Source: an uncultured Anaerolineae bacterium (lineage in GTDB: Bacteria > Chloroflexota > Anaerolineae > Anaerolineales > Villigracilaceae). Taken from it: a stretch of 64,000 nt of DNA. Positions 42,596 through 53,889 of the stretch are shown one piece after another. The notes under the pieces are model-generated. The model worked only from the letters and a program-made list of their open reading frames with translations, was not told the DNA's origin and ran no database searches. The stretch spans positions 1 through 64,000 of the forward strand of contig CAKZJX010000060.1 of the NCBI GenBank assembly GCA_937120535.1, read 5' to 3'. Position numbers and translations under genes: made by a program. Position 1 is the stretch's first letter; each line of letters starts with the position of its first letter.

Positions 42596-44996
42596 GAATC
42601 GCCTCCCGTGGCCGCTGGGATTCATGGCTCATGGTGATCAAGCACGGACGAGGATCGGAAATCACCACAGACTTGCCATTGGGAAAAACAACCTCAGTAT
42701 GTTCGGCTTGGCGATGCACGGTCAGGCCACGGTAACGCAGCGTCACCGGCCAAGGAAAAGGATTTTGTCCTTCCAGACGCACTTGCGCAGCGGAATAAAT
42801 CGTCACGCCCAAGGTTTGCAAGAACAGGCCCAGGGGTGCCAGGCCGGTCACAGTGTTGCGCTCGCCCAGCGGGGCAGCTGTTTCGGCGTGATAGCGCTCG
42901 GCGAAGGCGCGCCTCTCCTTGAGGGTTTGGATCACAGCAGCCATGATTCGTTGCACTAGCTGCGCCGCCTCGCGACGAAACCCATAGGCCAACAGCCCCT
43001 CGCCGATCAGATGGTTCAGGGGGAGGTGAACGCTCGAGCACACCTCATCCGCCTCGTCGTTCGAGCAGGAAGCGAGGGCCGGCGCGCCAAAGGGCTTGTG
43101 AAAGCGCTTGGGGTCCAGCAGAGTCCGTTCGAGCAGGTGTCGCGCCCGGTCATCGTCCGGGATCCCGGCCCACAGCGGCAAGAGCAAAGTGTGATCCTGA
43201 GCGGTCAAATTCACGGCACGCACCATGATCCGGTCGCGCTTCTCCAGTCCAAACACGTCCACTCGCCCCAATCGGGAATAAACGCGCTGCGTGGTCGCCG
43301 TCAGGCCGCCGCTGCGCCAGCGGAACTGCTCCGGCTCGATCACCTCCACTGGCTCTTTGGTGACATACTCAGCCAATCGGACCACAGGCCGCCGGGCCAT
43401 CGGCCGTTCAGTGAACACTTCCACCAGCAAGCGCGACGGCGGATCAAGTTCCTGCTTGACCTTGCGCACACCACTGCCGCGACCACGCACGAAGATTTGT
43501 CCGCCAGGCGTGTAGTGGGTCTGCACGTCGCGGTAGCGGTAGAGGGCTTCGGCCTGGTCCCACATCTCCGACACGGCCTGGGCTAGCAATTCGGCTTGGT
43601 GGCGCACCAAAACCACCTCTTGGGAGCGGCCAAGTTTCTCGGCCATCCAAATCAAGCAGGCTGCTTCGCGCACCAGCATGGCATACAGGGCTGGGCTTTC
43701 CACAGCGTCGATTGCCACGCCCTGTGACCAGGGGTTCCACACATCGAACAGCGGATTCTCCTCCCAGCCGGTTTGCATGGGGTGTTCCCATTCCGGCCGG
43801 GCATCGCGGTTGCGGTCGTGTTCGGGCGAGAACCACTGCCAGAACGCCTTGAGCAGGCCGGGGAAGACCTCGGCCAAGAAGCTCTCGTCGTTGGTGGCGT
43901 GGTAGATCTGCCAAGCCAAGGCTGCCAAGAGCGGAGTAGCTTGCAGGCGCGCCCGCTGGCCGGCCAAGCCAGGGCGCAAGTCGATTGCCCCCGACTCGTC
44001 TTGCACGGCCAGAAAATTACGCAATACCCCATAGGTCCATTGCGACGCGCCCGGCAGCAGACTGCTCAGATAATAGGCTGTCAATGGCGTCTGGCCGGCC
44101 CAGGAAGGGGGGTAGTCGCTCCCATCCTGGCGGGGAGAATAGCCGTGATCGGGTTCCCGGGCCAGCACAAAGGACGGATGGGGCAACCCTCCGCCGGCGG
44201 GGAAAAACGAGCGCAAAGCGGTGGTCTGAGTAAAGGCAAACGCCGCATCCCAGTCGAGATTGCCGGTTTCAATATCCACCATCTGCGATTGGGCCATCAG
44301 CTCGATGCGAGCCCGTTCGGCGTCCCACGGGCGGGCCACGGTCTTGCGCGCCAACTCAAACGAGGGGCCGGAGGCCGAGAGGGCAGCCAAGGCCCAAGTG
44401 ATCCGCCGCGAGGCGCCCGGCGCCAAGGTCAGCTCCACCATCAGGGCCGGATAAGGGGTGAAAAGAGCGACCGGGCCGCCGGTCATATACAGCAGCGGGG
44501 CCAAGCCGCCGGTCAGGCCGGTGATCACGTTTACCATTTGCGATTGAGCAGGGAAAAACGCCTGTCCGTCCAATGGCGAGAGCAAGGCGCATAACTCCAA
44601 GCGGATGACGCGCTCCTGATCCCGACGATTGACCAGCAAAAAGCGCCCGGCCATCACCTGAGATCGGGCAGCCCAATATTCGGCGGTCACATCCAATCCG
44701 TCGAGAGGTGCGAATTCCAATTCCAAGAAGTTGGGATAAAACACTCGCAAGCGAGGCGGGCGAGCGAACTGTGCTGGATCGTGAAGGATCGTCCGACCCT
44801 CGCCGAAGCGTGGGAACAAGCGCATGGACCGCGCCCGCAACCCAAAAGTGGTGCGCAGCGCCAGGGCCGGAGGTTCCCCCCATCCTAGCTCGAGCTCCCA
44901 CACCTGATCGTTCAAGTAATCTACGCCGCCGAGGCGAAAATCGGCTGCTAGGGTTAGAGAAAGAGGGTCGCCTAAGCCCAGGTCCCAACGGCGCAT
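42582..44996 (-). CDS. Six-hairpin glycosidase-like protein (GH63/MGH1-like)
   Basis: An 804-residue cytoplasmic protein (no signal peptide). It has an N-terminal beta-sandwich region (1-230) and then an (alpha/alpha)6-barrel: WDAAFAFTQTTALRSFFP, GLPHPSFVLAREPDHGYS, WTYGVLRNFLAVQDESGAID, PLLAALAWQIYHATND and WEENPLFDVWNPWSQGV. A C-terminal beta domain includes YRGLTVHRQ. This is the layout of glycogen-debranching/trehalase-like enzymes that invert alpha-glucosidic bonds, but the substrate is not identified and the general acid/base pair was not assigned. A TAAAAT ends 6 nt before the ATG at 44996, so it may be leaderless. Its end overlaps the exchanger pseudogene start by 14 bp. Confidence 0.75.
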   Translation of the reverse strand: MRRWDLGLGDPLSLTLAADFRLGGVDYLNDQVWELELGWGEPPALALRTTFGLRARSMRLFPRFGEGRTILHDPAQFARPPRLRVFYPNFLELEFAPLDGLDVTAEYWAARSQVMAGRFLLVNRRDQERVIRLELCALLSPLDGQAFFPAQSQMVNVITGLTGGLAPLLYMTGGPVALFTPYPALMVELTLAPGASRRITWALAALSASGPSFELARKTVARPWDAERARIELMAQSQMVDIETGNLDWDAAFAFTQTTALRSFFPAGGGLPHPSFVLAREPDHGYSPRQDGSDYPPSWAGQTPLTAYYLSSLLPGASQWTYGVLRNFLAVQDESGAIDLRPGLAGQRARLQATPLLAALAWQIYHATNDESFLAEVFPGLLKAFWQWFSPEHDRNRDARPEWEHPMQTGWEENPLFDVWNPWSQGVAIDAVESPALYAMLVREAACLIWMAEKLGRSQEVVLVRHQAELLAQAVSEMWDQAEALYRYRDVQTHYTPGGQIFVRGRGSGVRKVKQELDPPSRLLVEVFTERPMARRPVVRLAEYVTKEPVEVIEPEQFRWRSGGLTATTQRVYSRLGRVDVFGLEKRDRIMVRAVNLTAQDHTLLLPLWAGIPDDDRARHLLERTLLDPKRFHKPFGAPALASCSNDEADEVCSSVHLPLNHLIGEGLLAYGFRREAAQLVQRIMAAVIQTLKERRAFAERYHAETAAPLGERNTVTGLAPLGLFLQTLGVTIYSAAQVRLEGQNPFPWPVTLRYRGLTVHRQAEHTEVVFPNGKSVVISDPRPCLITMSHESQRPREAIRDLG

Positions 44997-45002
44997 GGGT
45001 GT

Positions 45003-45008
45003 ATTTTA
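45003..45008 (-). promoter_or_regulatory. -10 box of a probable leaderless promoter (glycosidase-like gene)
   Basis: Minus-strand TAAAAT, 6 nt, then ATG at 44996. Confidence 0.45.
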
Positions 45009-45029
45009 GCAGATATAATCAAAATTTCT

Positions 45030-45203
45030 CTACCGTACATGGGCTTTCAATAAGTATTCTTGACGCGAAAGGAGAGCCCGGTAGAGCAGGCATGGGAGGG
45101 GGAGCGGCGGTGGAATCAAGCGCCGATTCAAGGGTCAAACGGCCTTCTCGTGGCTCTTCTAGAGACGATTTATACCACCCAAAGAGACTTATTGAGCAAG
45201 CCC
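45030..45203. repeat. Dispersed hairpin repeat, copy A, with inverted tail
   Basis: 45030-45084 opens CTACCGTACATGGGCTTTC and closes AGGAGAGCCCGGTAG, which can fold on itself. The inner part TTCAATAAGTA..CTTGACGCG recurs on the other strand at 56139-56209. ACTTATTGAGCAAGCCC at 45187-45203 is an inverted copy of the inner segment 45041-45055, so the whole may be a small non-autonomous mobile element. The rest of the 45009-45381 gap has no gene. Confidence 0.6.
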
Positions 45204-45298
45204 TACGGGATGTCACCCACTAATGAAGACCGTCTCCACGGTCGGAAGATCGGCCTGGCGCTCAGCAGTCTCCGCCACGCAGCCATTACGCCGCTCAG

Positions 45299-45328
45299 GC
45301 GTCCGGGATAGGACTCTATCCCGGACGC
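45299..45328 (-). terminator. Hairpin after rpoB
   Basis: GCGTCCGGGATAG (45299-45311) pairs perfectly with 45316-45328, a 13-bp stem with a 4-nt loop, 54 bp beyond the rpoB stop. There is no T run on the minus strand, but it is the only strong hairpin and marks the end of the rpoB transcript. rpoC does not follow. Confidence 0.6.
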
Positions 45329-45381
45329 TCGACGTGCTCTGGCAGCTTCTCCACACTCGGCTTGGCAACTACTAGAAGGAT

Positions 45382-49302
<3,921 letters not shown>

Positions 49303-49343
49303 TCGTCTCTCCTGACCGCAGATGACACTTAAAACAATTCAAC

Positions 49344-49359
49344 CTGTCCTGTAGGACAG
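49344..49359 (-). promoter_or_regulatory. Palindrome at the rpoB transcription start
   Basis: CTGTCCTGTAGGACAG is a 16-bp inverted repeat (7-bp arms, 2-bp centre) lying just downstream of the predicted start near 49361. It could be an operator or form a small hairpin at the very 5' end of the mRNA. Confidence 0.45.
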
Positions 49360-49368
49360 CAATCGAAT

Positions 49369-49397
49369 ATTATAGTGGAATATCGTCAGATTGGCAA
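49369..49397 (-). promoter_or_regulatory. Promoter of rpoB
   Basis: TTGCCA (49397-49392), 17-bp spacer, TATAAT (49374-49369) on the minus strand, identical in both boxes and spacing to the tRNA-Pro promoter. The leader is about 60 nt. Confidence 0.8.
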
Positions 49398-49429
49398 GGA
49401 AAACAGCGAGTGTTTCAAAAACAATCACG

Positions 49430-49519
49430 ATGTTTGCACTTTTGGGTTTCCGTGCCATATCTGGCGCTAGGCGACCGCTCGATCCAGCACATATGGTGGT
49501 CTGAAGCTAAAAGTGCAAA
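49430..49519. repeat. Small inverted-repeat element
   Basis: TTTGCACTTTT (49433-49443) ... CCATAT (49455-49460) is mirrored by ATATGG (49491-49496) ... AAAAGTGCAAA (49509-49519), giving imperfect 28-29 bp inverted ends around a 30-bp centre. The left arm recurs at 8596-8626 with one change in 31 bases. There is no coding capacity. It fits a mini transposable element (MITE-like) or a repeated hairpin. Confidence 0.65.
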
Positions 49520-49566
49520 GAAATAATCTTTGGACACCACAACAACCGCTTCAAGAAGCGCAACGA

Positions 49567-49926
49567 TTAATCTCCCTCAACCAGACAAATCTCATCCGTC
49601 TGATTCGGGACAATGCACAAAAACTCGAACGGTTCCTCGCCGATGTTTTCATAAAAGTGCACTACCCCAGCCGGGATGAACACCACGTCTCCTGCCTGAA
49701 CCTCGTACACGGCGTCGCCGATCCCGATGCGCGCCCGACCGCGCAACACATATTGCTCATGCTCTACAGTGTTGGTGTGACGCGGCATGCCTCCCCCTGG
49801 GGCCATAGAGAATTTCCGCATAGCAAAATGAGGGCCCTCTTCAGATGAGATCAGCACCTGGATGGTAGTATCTCTGCCGGCGCTCACCGGCTTCTTCTCT
49901 ACTTCTTCAGCATGTTTGACAAACAT
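49567..49926 (-). CDS. Cupin-domain protein
   Basis: A 119-residue single cupin barrel. Motif 1 is GGGMPRHTNTVEHEQYVLRG (His, His and Glu/His metal ligands) and motif 2 is AGDVVFIPAGVVHFYENIG. The metal-binding set HxHx(3-4)E...H is nearly canonical, so a mononuclear Fe/Mn enzyme or sensor is possible; activity unknown. The ATG at 49926 has GGAG 5-6 nt upstream and is preferred over an in-frame start at 49950 that overlaps recF. Confidence 0.85.
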   Translation of the reverse strand: MFVKHAEEVEKKPVSAGRDTTIQVLISSEEGPHFAMRKFSMAPGGGMPRHTNTVEHEQYVLRGRARIGIGDAVYEVQAGDVVFIPAGVVHFYENIGEEPFEFLCIVPNQTDEICLVEGD

Positions 49927-49939
49927 CACCACTCCTTTC

Positions 49940-51126
49940 TTATCGCTCAACTTTCCCCGCCCGAACCCGCCAGATGTGTGCTGTTTGAAGAAACTCGGCA
50001 GGGAACATCTGAGGATCGGTAGCGGTGAGCACGGACTGCTCAGTCGAATGCAGATATTTTAACAGGTCGCTGCGACGTTGCCCATCGAGCTCGGCCATGA
50101 CTTCATCGAGCAGGATGAGCGGCCACTCCCCCAGGCGAGCTCTCAGCCAAGCCATCTCAGCCAATTTGAGCGAGAGCAGGGCGGTACGAATCTGACCTCG
50201 CGAACCGTAATGTCCTAGATCTATCTGATTGGCCAAAAAACGCAGATCGTCGCGATGAGGACCAATGGTGGTAGCGCCGCGGGCGATCTCTTCCAAGCGC
50301 AACGCACGCAAACGTTCATACAAGCCGCGCTCAATCTCGTCCAACTCCACCCCAGAGCGATCCACAGGAACCTCCAGGCTCAGGGGTAAGCGCGGGATAG
50401 GATCATAGGCCGGCTGATAGGCCAAGCGAAGCACTTCTGTCCCATGAGTTAATTCCAGATGAATGCGGGCGGCTTGCCTCTCCAACTCCTGAACAGCCAT
50501 AATGCGCCATCGGATAATCTGAGATCCGAGTTGGGCCAGAGTCTGATCCCATACCTCCAACTGATCTGGATTGCCACTGCGCTCATTCAGTATCCGAAGC
50601 AACGCATTGCGCTGTTCGAGAGCCTTGTTGTATTCAGCAAGCGTAGCAGCATAAATGGGAACAGCTTGTGCCAGGGCCAAGTTGAGATAACGCCGTCGTT
50701 CCTCCGGTCCGCCTTCGATAACCAATGACATTTGAGGGACAAAGATCACAGCGCTAACTTGGCCAATAGCCTCGCCTATCGATTTTTTCACACCATCGAG
50801 GTATACTTCCTTGCGCAAACGTTGACCATTGGCACTGCTCGATTCCAGGATCAGACGAACTTCGATCTTGTGAGAACGTCGTCCACGCTCAAATTCACCC
50901 ACGATCCTTCCCACCGCCGGCACTTGGCGCGCCTCCAAGAAGTTGATCATCTGTCGATCGGCATGGGTTTGGAACGAAGTCATGGCCGCCAAGAAGTAGA
51001 TTGCCTCCAAGACACTGGTCTTGCCTTGGGCATTTTCCCCCACCAACAATACGGCTCCCTTTGGAAGGTCAATATCGAGGCGCACGAAATTACGAATATT
51101 GGTCAGGGACAGCCGTTTGAGATACA
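49940..51126 (-). CDS. recF: DNA replication and repair protein RecF
   Basis: A 395-residue ABC-type ATPase loading RecA at gaps. YLKRLSLTNIRNFVRLDIDL, Walker A VGENAQGKTSVLEAIYFLA, the signature region GSRGQIRTALLSLKLAE and Walker B LLDEVMAELD are present. The GTG at 51126 matches the standard RecF N-terminus; a longer GTG-initiated frame from 51187 would overlap def by 47 bp. It lies 14 nt after def. The usual dnaA/dnaN/gyrB neighbours are absent, as often outside Proteobacteria and Firmicutes. Confidence 0.93.
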
Positions 51127-51140
51127 CGGTCTGTAGGAGT

Positions 51141-51665
51141 TTAGACTCGGTCTTCCTGTTTGGCTTGGCTTTCGGGCAGCCAGACACGCGTTGCGCGATC
51201 GGTGAAGAGCACCCCGTTTAGGTGATCGATCTCGTGTTGGAAAATGCGCGCCAGCCATCCTGTGGCTTTGAGGCGAAGCGGTTGCCCGCGTCGACTCAAT
51301 CCCTTGAGATGAACCGTTTGATGTCGCTCCACTTCTCCCACGACATTAGGGATCGATAAACATCCTTCCACGCCCATCACCGTTTCCGGCGAAGCCTTAA
51401 CGATCTCGGGGTTGATCACCACCCACACCTTCTTGCGAGTTTGATCTTCAGCGGCCTCGGCCTCTTCGCTCTCGTAGTATTCTACCACAATCACTCGCTC
51501 AGAGACGCTCACCTGAGGCGCAGCCAAGCCCACCCCTGGGGCAGCACGCATAGTCTCGATCATGTCGTCGATCAGGATCTGCAATCTTTTATCAAAAGCG
51601 GTCACCGGCCGAGCTTTGCGGCGCAGCACTGGGTTGGGAACCGTAACGATCGGACGAATAGTCAT
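51141..51665 (-). CDS. def: Peptide deformylase
   Basis: A 174-residue metalloenzyme removing the formyl group from nascent proteins. All three motifs are present: GVGLAAPQ, EGCLS and QHEIDHLNG (Cys plus two His bind Fe/Zn, Glu catalytic). A small insert (ESEEAEAAEDQTRKK) follows the strand after motif 1. It lies 48 nt after the ABC permease gene. Confidence 0.96.
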   Translation of the reverse strand: MTIRPIVTVPNPVLRRKARPVTAFDKRLQILIDDMIETMRAAPGVGLAAPQVSVSERVIVVEYYESEEAEAAEDQTRKKVWVVINPEIVKASPETVMGVEGCLSIPNVVGEVERHQTVHLKGLSRRGQPLRLKATGWLARIFQHEIDHLNGVLFTDRATRVWLPESQAKQEDRV

Positions 51666-51713
51666 GCTTACCTCGTAAGGCGAAACAACCCACTAGAGCA
51701 GCCTCGATCAGCA

Positions 51714-52673
51714 CTAATGTTCGTGCGCCAAGCGGGGGTCTAGGGCATCTCGCAGCCCATCTCCAAGCAGGTTGAATGATAACACAGTTAGCATAATAGC
51801 CAAGCCCGGCAAGAAGACCAAATGGGGAGCAGTAAACACTTGGTTGCGCTCTGCCCCCAGCATCGAACCCCACTCGGGTGTAGGAGGTTGAGCACCCAAG
51901 CCGAGAAACGAGAGCGCAGCTGCATCCAAAATGGCGGAGGCAATACCAAGGGTACCCTGAACGATCAGGGGAGTGAAGGCATTGGGCAAAATGCGACTGA
52001 ACAGGATCAGGGCATCTGATCCGCCGATAGCACGGGTAGCAGTGATGAAATCCATCTCACGCACCGAGAGCACCGAGGCGCGCATCACCCGCGCATACGC
52101 CGGAATGGAGACAATGCCGATCGCCAACAAGGCATTGATCAGGCCAGGTCCTAGCACAGTGACAATGGCAATCGCCAATAGGAGTGAAGGGAAAGACAGC
52201 AACACATCCATGATGCGCATGATGATATTGTCGATCCATCCCCCAAAATAGCCGCTCACCGCGCCCAGGATGGTGCCGATCACGATAGCAAAGGTGACCG
52301 TGGAAAAACCGATGATCAAACTCAGGCGCGCGCCAAACAACAGACGGCTAAACTCATCACGGATATTGCCATCTAAACCGGCTAGATGTTGAGGTTGTTC
52401 CCGTGGGCAGCCGAATAAGTGAATGCAGGGAGGCACTCGGCGTTTGGCATATTCGTGCGGATAGTTTTCAACGTCCAACATGGATAGATTAGGGTCGTAG
52501 GGAGCCAGCCAATCGGCAGTCATGGCGATAAAGACCAGCACGCCTAGAATGGCGAGGCCGGCCAGAGCCGAGCGCCGACGAAACAACCGGCGCCAGGCCA
52601 GCTGCCATAGATTCATGGGACGCAGCGAGAGAGCTTCTGCATCCAGGGAAGTGACTTGTTTCTTCTCTTCCAT
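51714..52673 (-). CDS. Peptide-type ABC transporter permease (DppC-like)
   Basis: A 319-residue permease with about six helices and the inner-membrane EAA loop VREMDFITATRAIGGSDALI-type sequence contacting the ATPase. The N-terminal cytoplasmic tail precedes TM1 LAGLAILGVLVFIAMTADWLAP. The first periplasmic loop contains PPCIHLFGCPREQP, a cysteine pair not usual in DppC. It forms the channel with the DppB-like protein encoded 44 nt upstream. No ATPase genes are adjacent in this window. Confidence 0.92.
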   Translation of the reverse strand: MEEKKQVTSLDAEALSLRPMNLWQLAWRRLFRRRSALAGLAILGVLVFIAMTADWLAPYDPNLSMLDVENYPHEYAKRRVPPCIHLFGCPREQPQHLAGLDGNIRDEFSRLLFGARLSLIIGFSTVTFAIVIGTILGAVSGYFGGWIDNIIMRIMDVLLSFPSLLLAIAIVTVLGPGLINALLAIGIVSIPAYARVMRASVLSVREMDFITATRAIGGSDALILFSRILPNAFTPLIVQGTLGIASAILDAAALSFLGLGAQPPTPEWGSMLGAERNQVFTAPHLVFLPGLAIMLTVLSFNLLGDGLRDALDPRLAHEH

Positions 52674-52717
52674 AGGTCATCTATCGAATATCGAATGCGG
52701 ACCGGCTGTAGCGGCGA

Positions 52718-53797
52718 TCAACGCAGCCGAATGCGAGGATCCAAATAGGCGTAGGAGATATCCACGATCAAGTTGATGATCACAAAAATAATAGCAATGA
52801 CCACCGTAAACGCCTGGACGATCCCATAATCGCGCGCTGTGATGGCATCGTACAACGTCCGTCCTACGCCGGACAGTCCAAAGATGGTCTCCGTCAACAC
52901 CGCTCCACCTAGTAGGCTGCCCAGAGATAATCCAATCACGGTCACCAGAGGGATCAGCGAGTTACGAAATGCATGTTTGAACACTACTGCATGATAAGGC
53001 AACCCTTTAGCTCGAGCAGTGCGGATGTAATCTTGCCCGAGCACGTCCAGCATGGCCGAACGTGTGATGCGGGCGATCAGAGCCATGGGGATGGTGCCTA
53101 AAGCCAGAGCCGGTAAAATCAGATGTTGTATTGCATCCTTGAGCAGAATCCAGTTGGCTGTCAACAAGGCGTTCAGAATATTCAACCGGGAAATGAAAAC
53201 GTATAGGCCGGCCAGAAAACCGTTTTCTGGGAATGAGAGGTTCCAAACCTCATAAAAAGGTGTATCGGGCACGCCGGGTGTGAGGCGACCTGAAGGGGGT
53301 AGCCAGAACGATGTATCTTTGAGCAACAGCGAAAAAACATAAGCTAACATCAAGCCTAACCAGAAGACCGGCATAGATACCCCGATATTGGCCCAGATCA
53401 TCGTCAGCACATCAATCCAGGAGTTGTGTCTCACCGCCGCCAGGATTCCCAGGGGAATGCCGATCACCATCGCCACCGAGAGGGCTGCAAAACTCAGTTC
53501 TAGGGTAGTAGGAAGACGCTCCACCAAAAGCCGAGTCACCGGCATGCTGTAACGGAAGGATTGGCCAAAATCGCCGCGAGCGATCTCCCCCAAGTAGACC
53601 CAAAATTGCACGAGGATGGGACGATCCAAACCTTTTTCGCGGATAAAGCGATCACAGACCTCTTGAGTGGCCCTCTCACCTAAAATTGCTCGGCATGGAT
53701 CTCCTGGAATGACCCGTGCCAGGGTGAAGGTCACCAGGAGAATACCGAACAAGACAGGGAGCGAGGAAAGGAAACGTCGAACGATATATTGGATCAT
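52718..53797 (-). CDS. Peptide-type ABC transporter permease (DppB-like)
   Basis: A 359-residue permease: YIVRRFLSSLPVLFGILLVTF opens TM1, and the EAA motif is GQDYIRTARAKGLPYHAVVF. The periplasmic loop before TM4 is longer than usual (LPPSGRLTPGVPDTPFYEVW), accounting for the extra length. The first loop has a Cys pair (GDPCRAILGERATQEVC). It lies between the binding-protein gene (93 bp upstream, with a hairpin between) and the DppC-like gene. Confidence 0.92.
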   Translation of the reverse strand: MIQYIVRRFLSSLPVLFGILLVTFTLARVIPGDPCRAILGERATQEVCDRFIREKGLDRPILVQFWVYLGEIARGDFGQSFRYSMPVTRLLVERLPTTLELSFAALSVAMVIGIPLGILAAVRHNSWIDVLTMIWANIGVSMPVFWLGLMLAYVFSLLLKDTSFWLPPSGRLTPGVPDTPFYEVWNLSFPENGFLAGLYVFISRLNILNALLTANWILLKDAIQHLILPALALGTIPMALIARITRSAMLDVLGQDYIRTARAKGLPYHAVVFKHAFRNSLIPLVTVIGLSLGSLLGGAVLTETIFGLSGVGRTLYDAITARDYGIVQAFTVVIAIIFVIINLIVDISYAYLDPRIRLR

Positions 53798-53821
53798 ACG
53801 AGGAGTTCCTTGCTAGTTGGC

Positions 53822-53856
53822 CATACGGGATGGCGGGCTCTCCGCCATCCCGTATG
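53822..53856 (-). other. Intercistronic hairpin between binding protein and permease genes
   Basis: CATACGGGATGGCGG (53822-53836) pairs perfectly with 53842-53856, a 15-bp stem with a 5-nt loop and no T run. In ABC importer operons such a hairpin commonly stabilises the binding-protein mRNA or partly blocks readthrough so that binding protein exceeds permease. Confidence 0.7.
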
Positions 53857-53889
53857 AATTGCCTGGATGCAGAAGGAGGGGATCACTGA

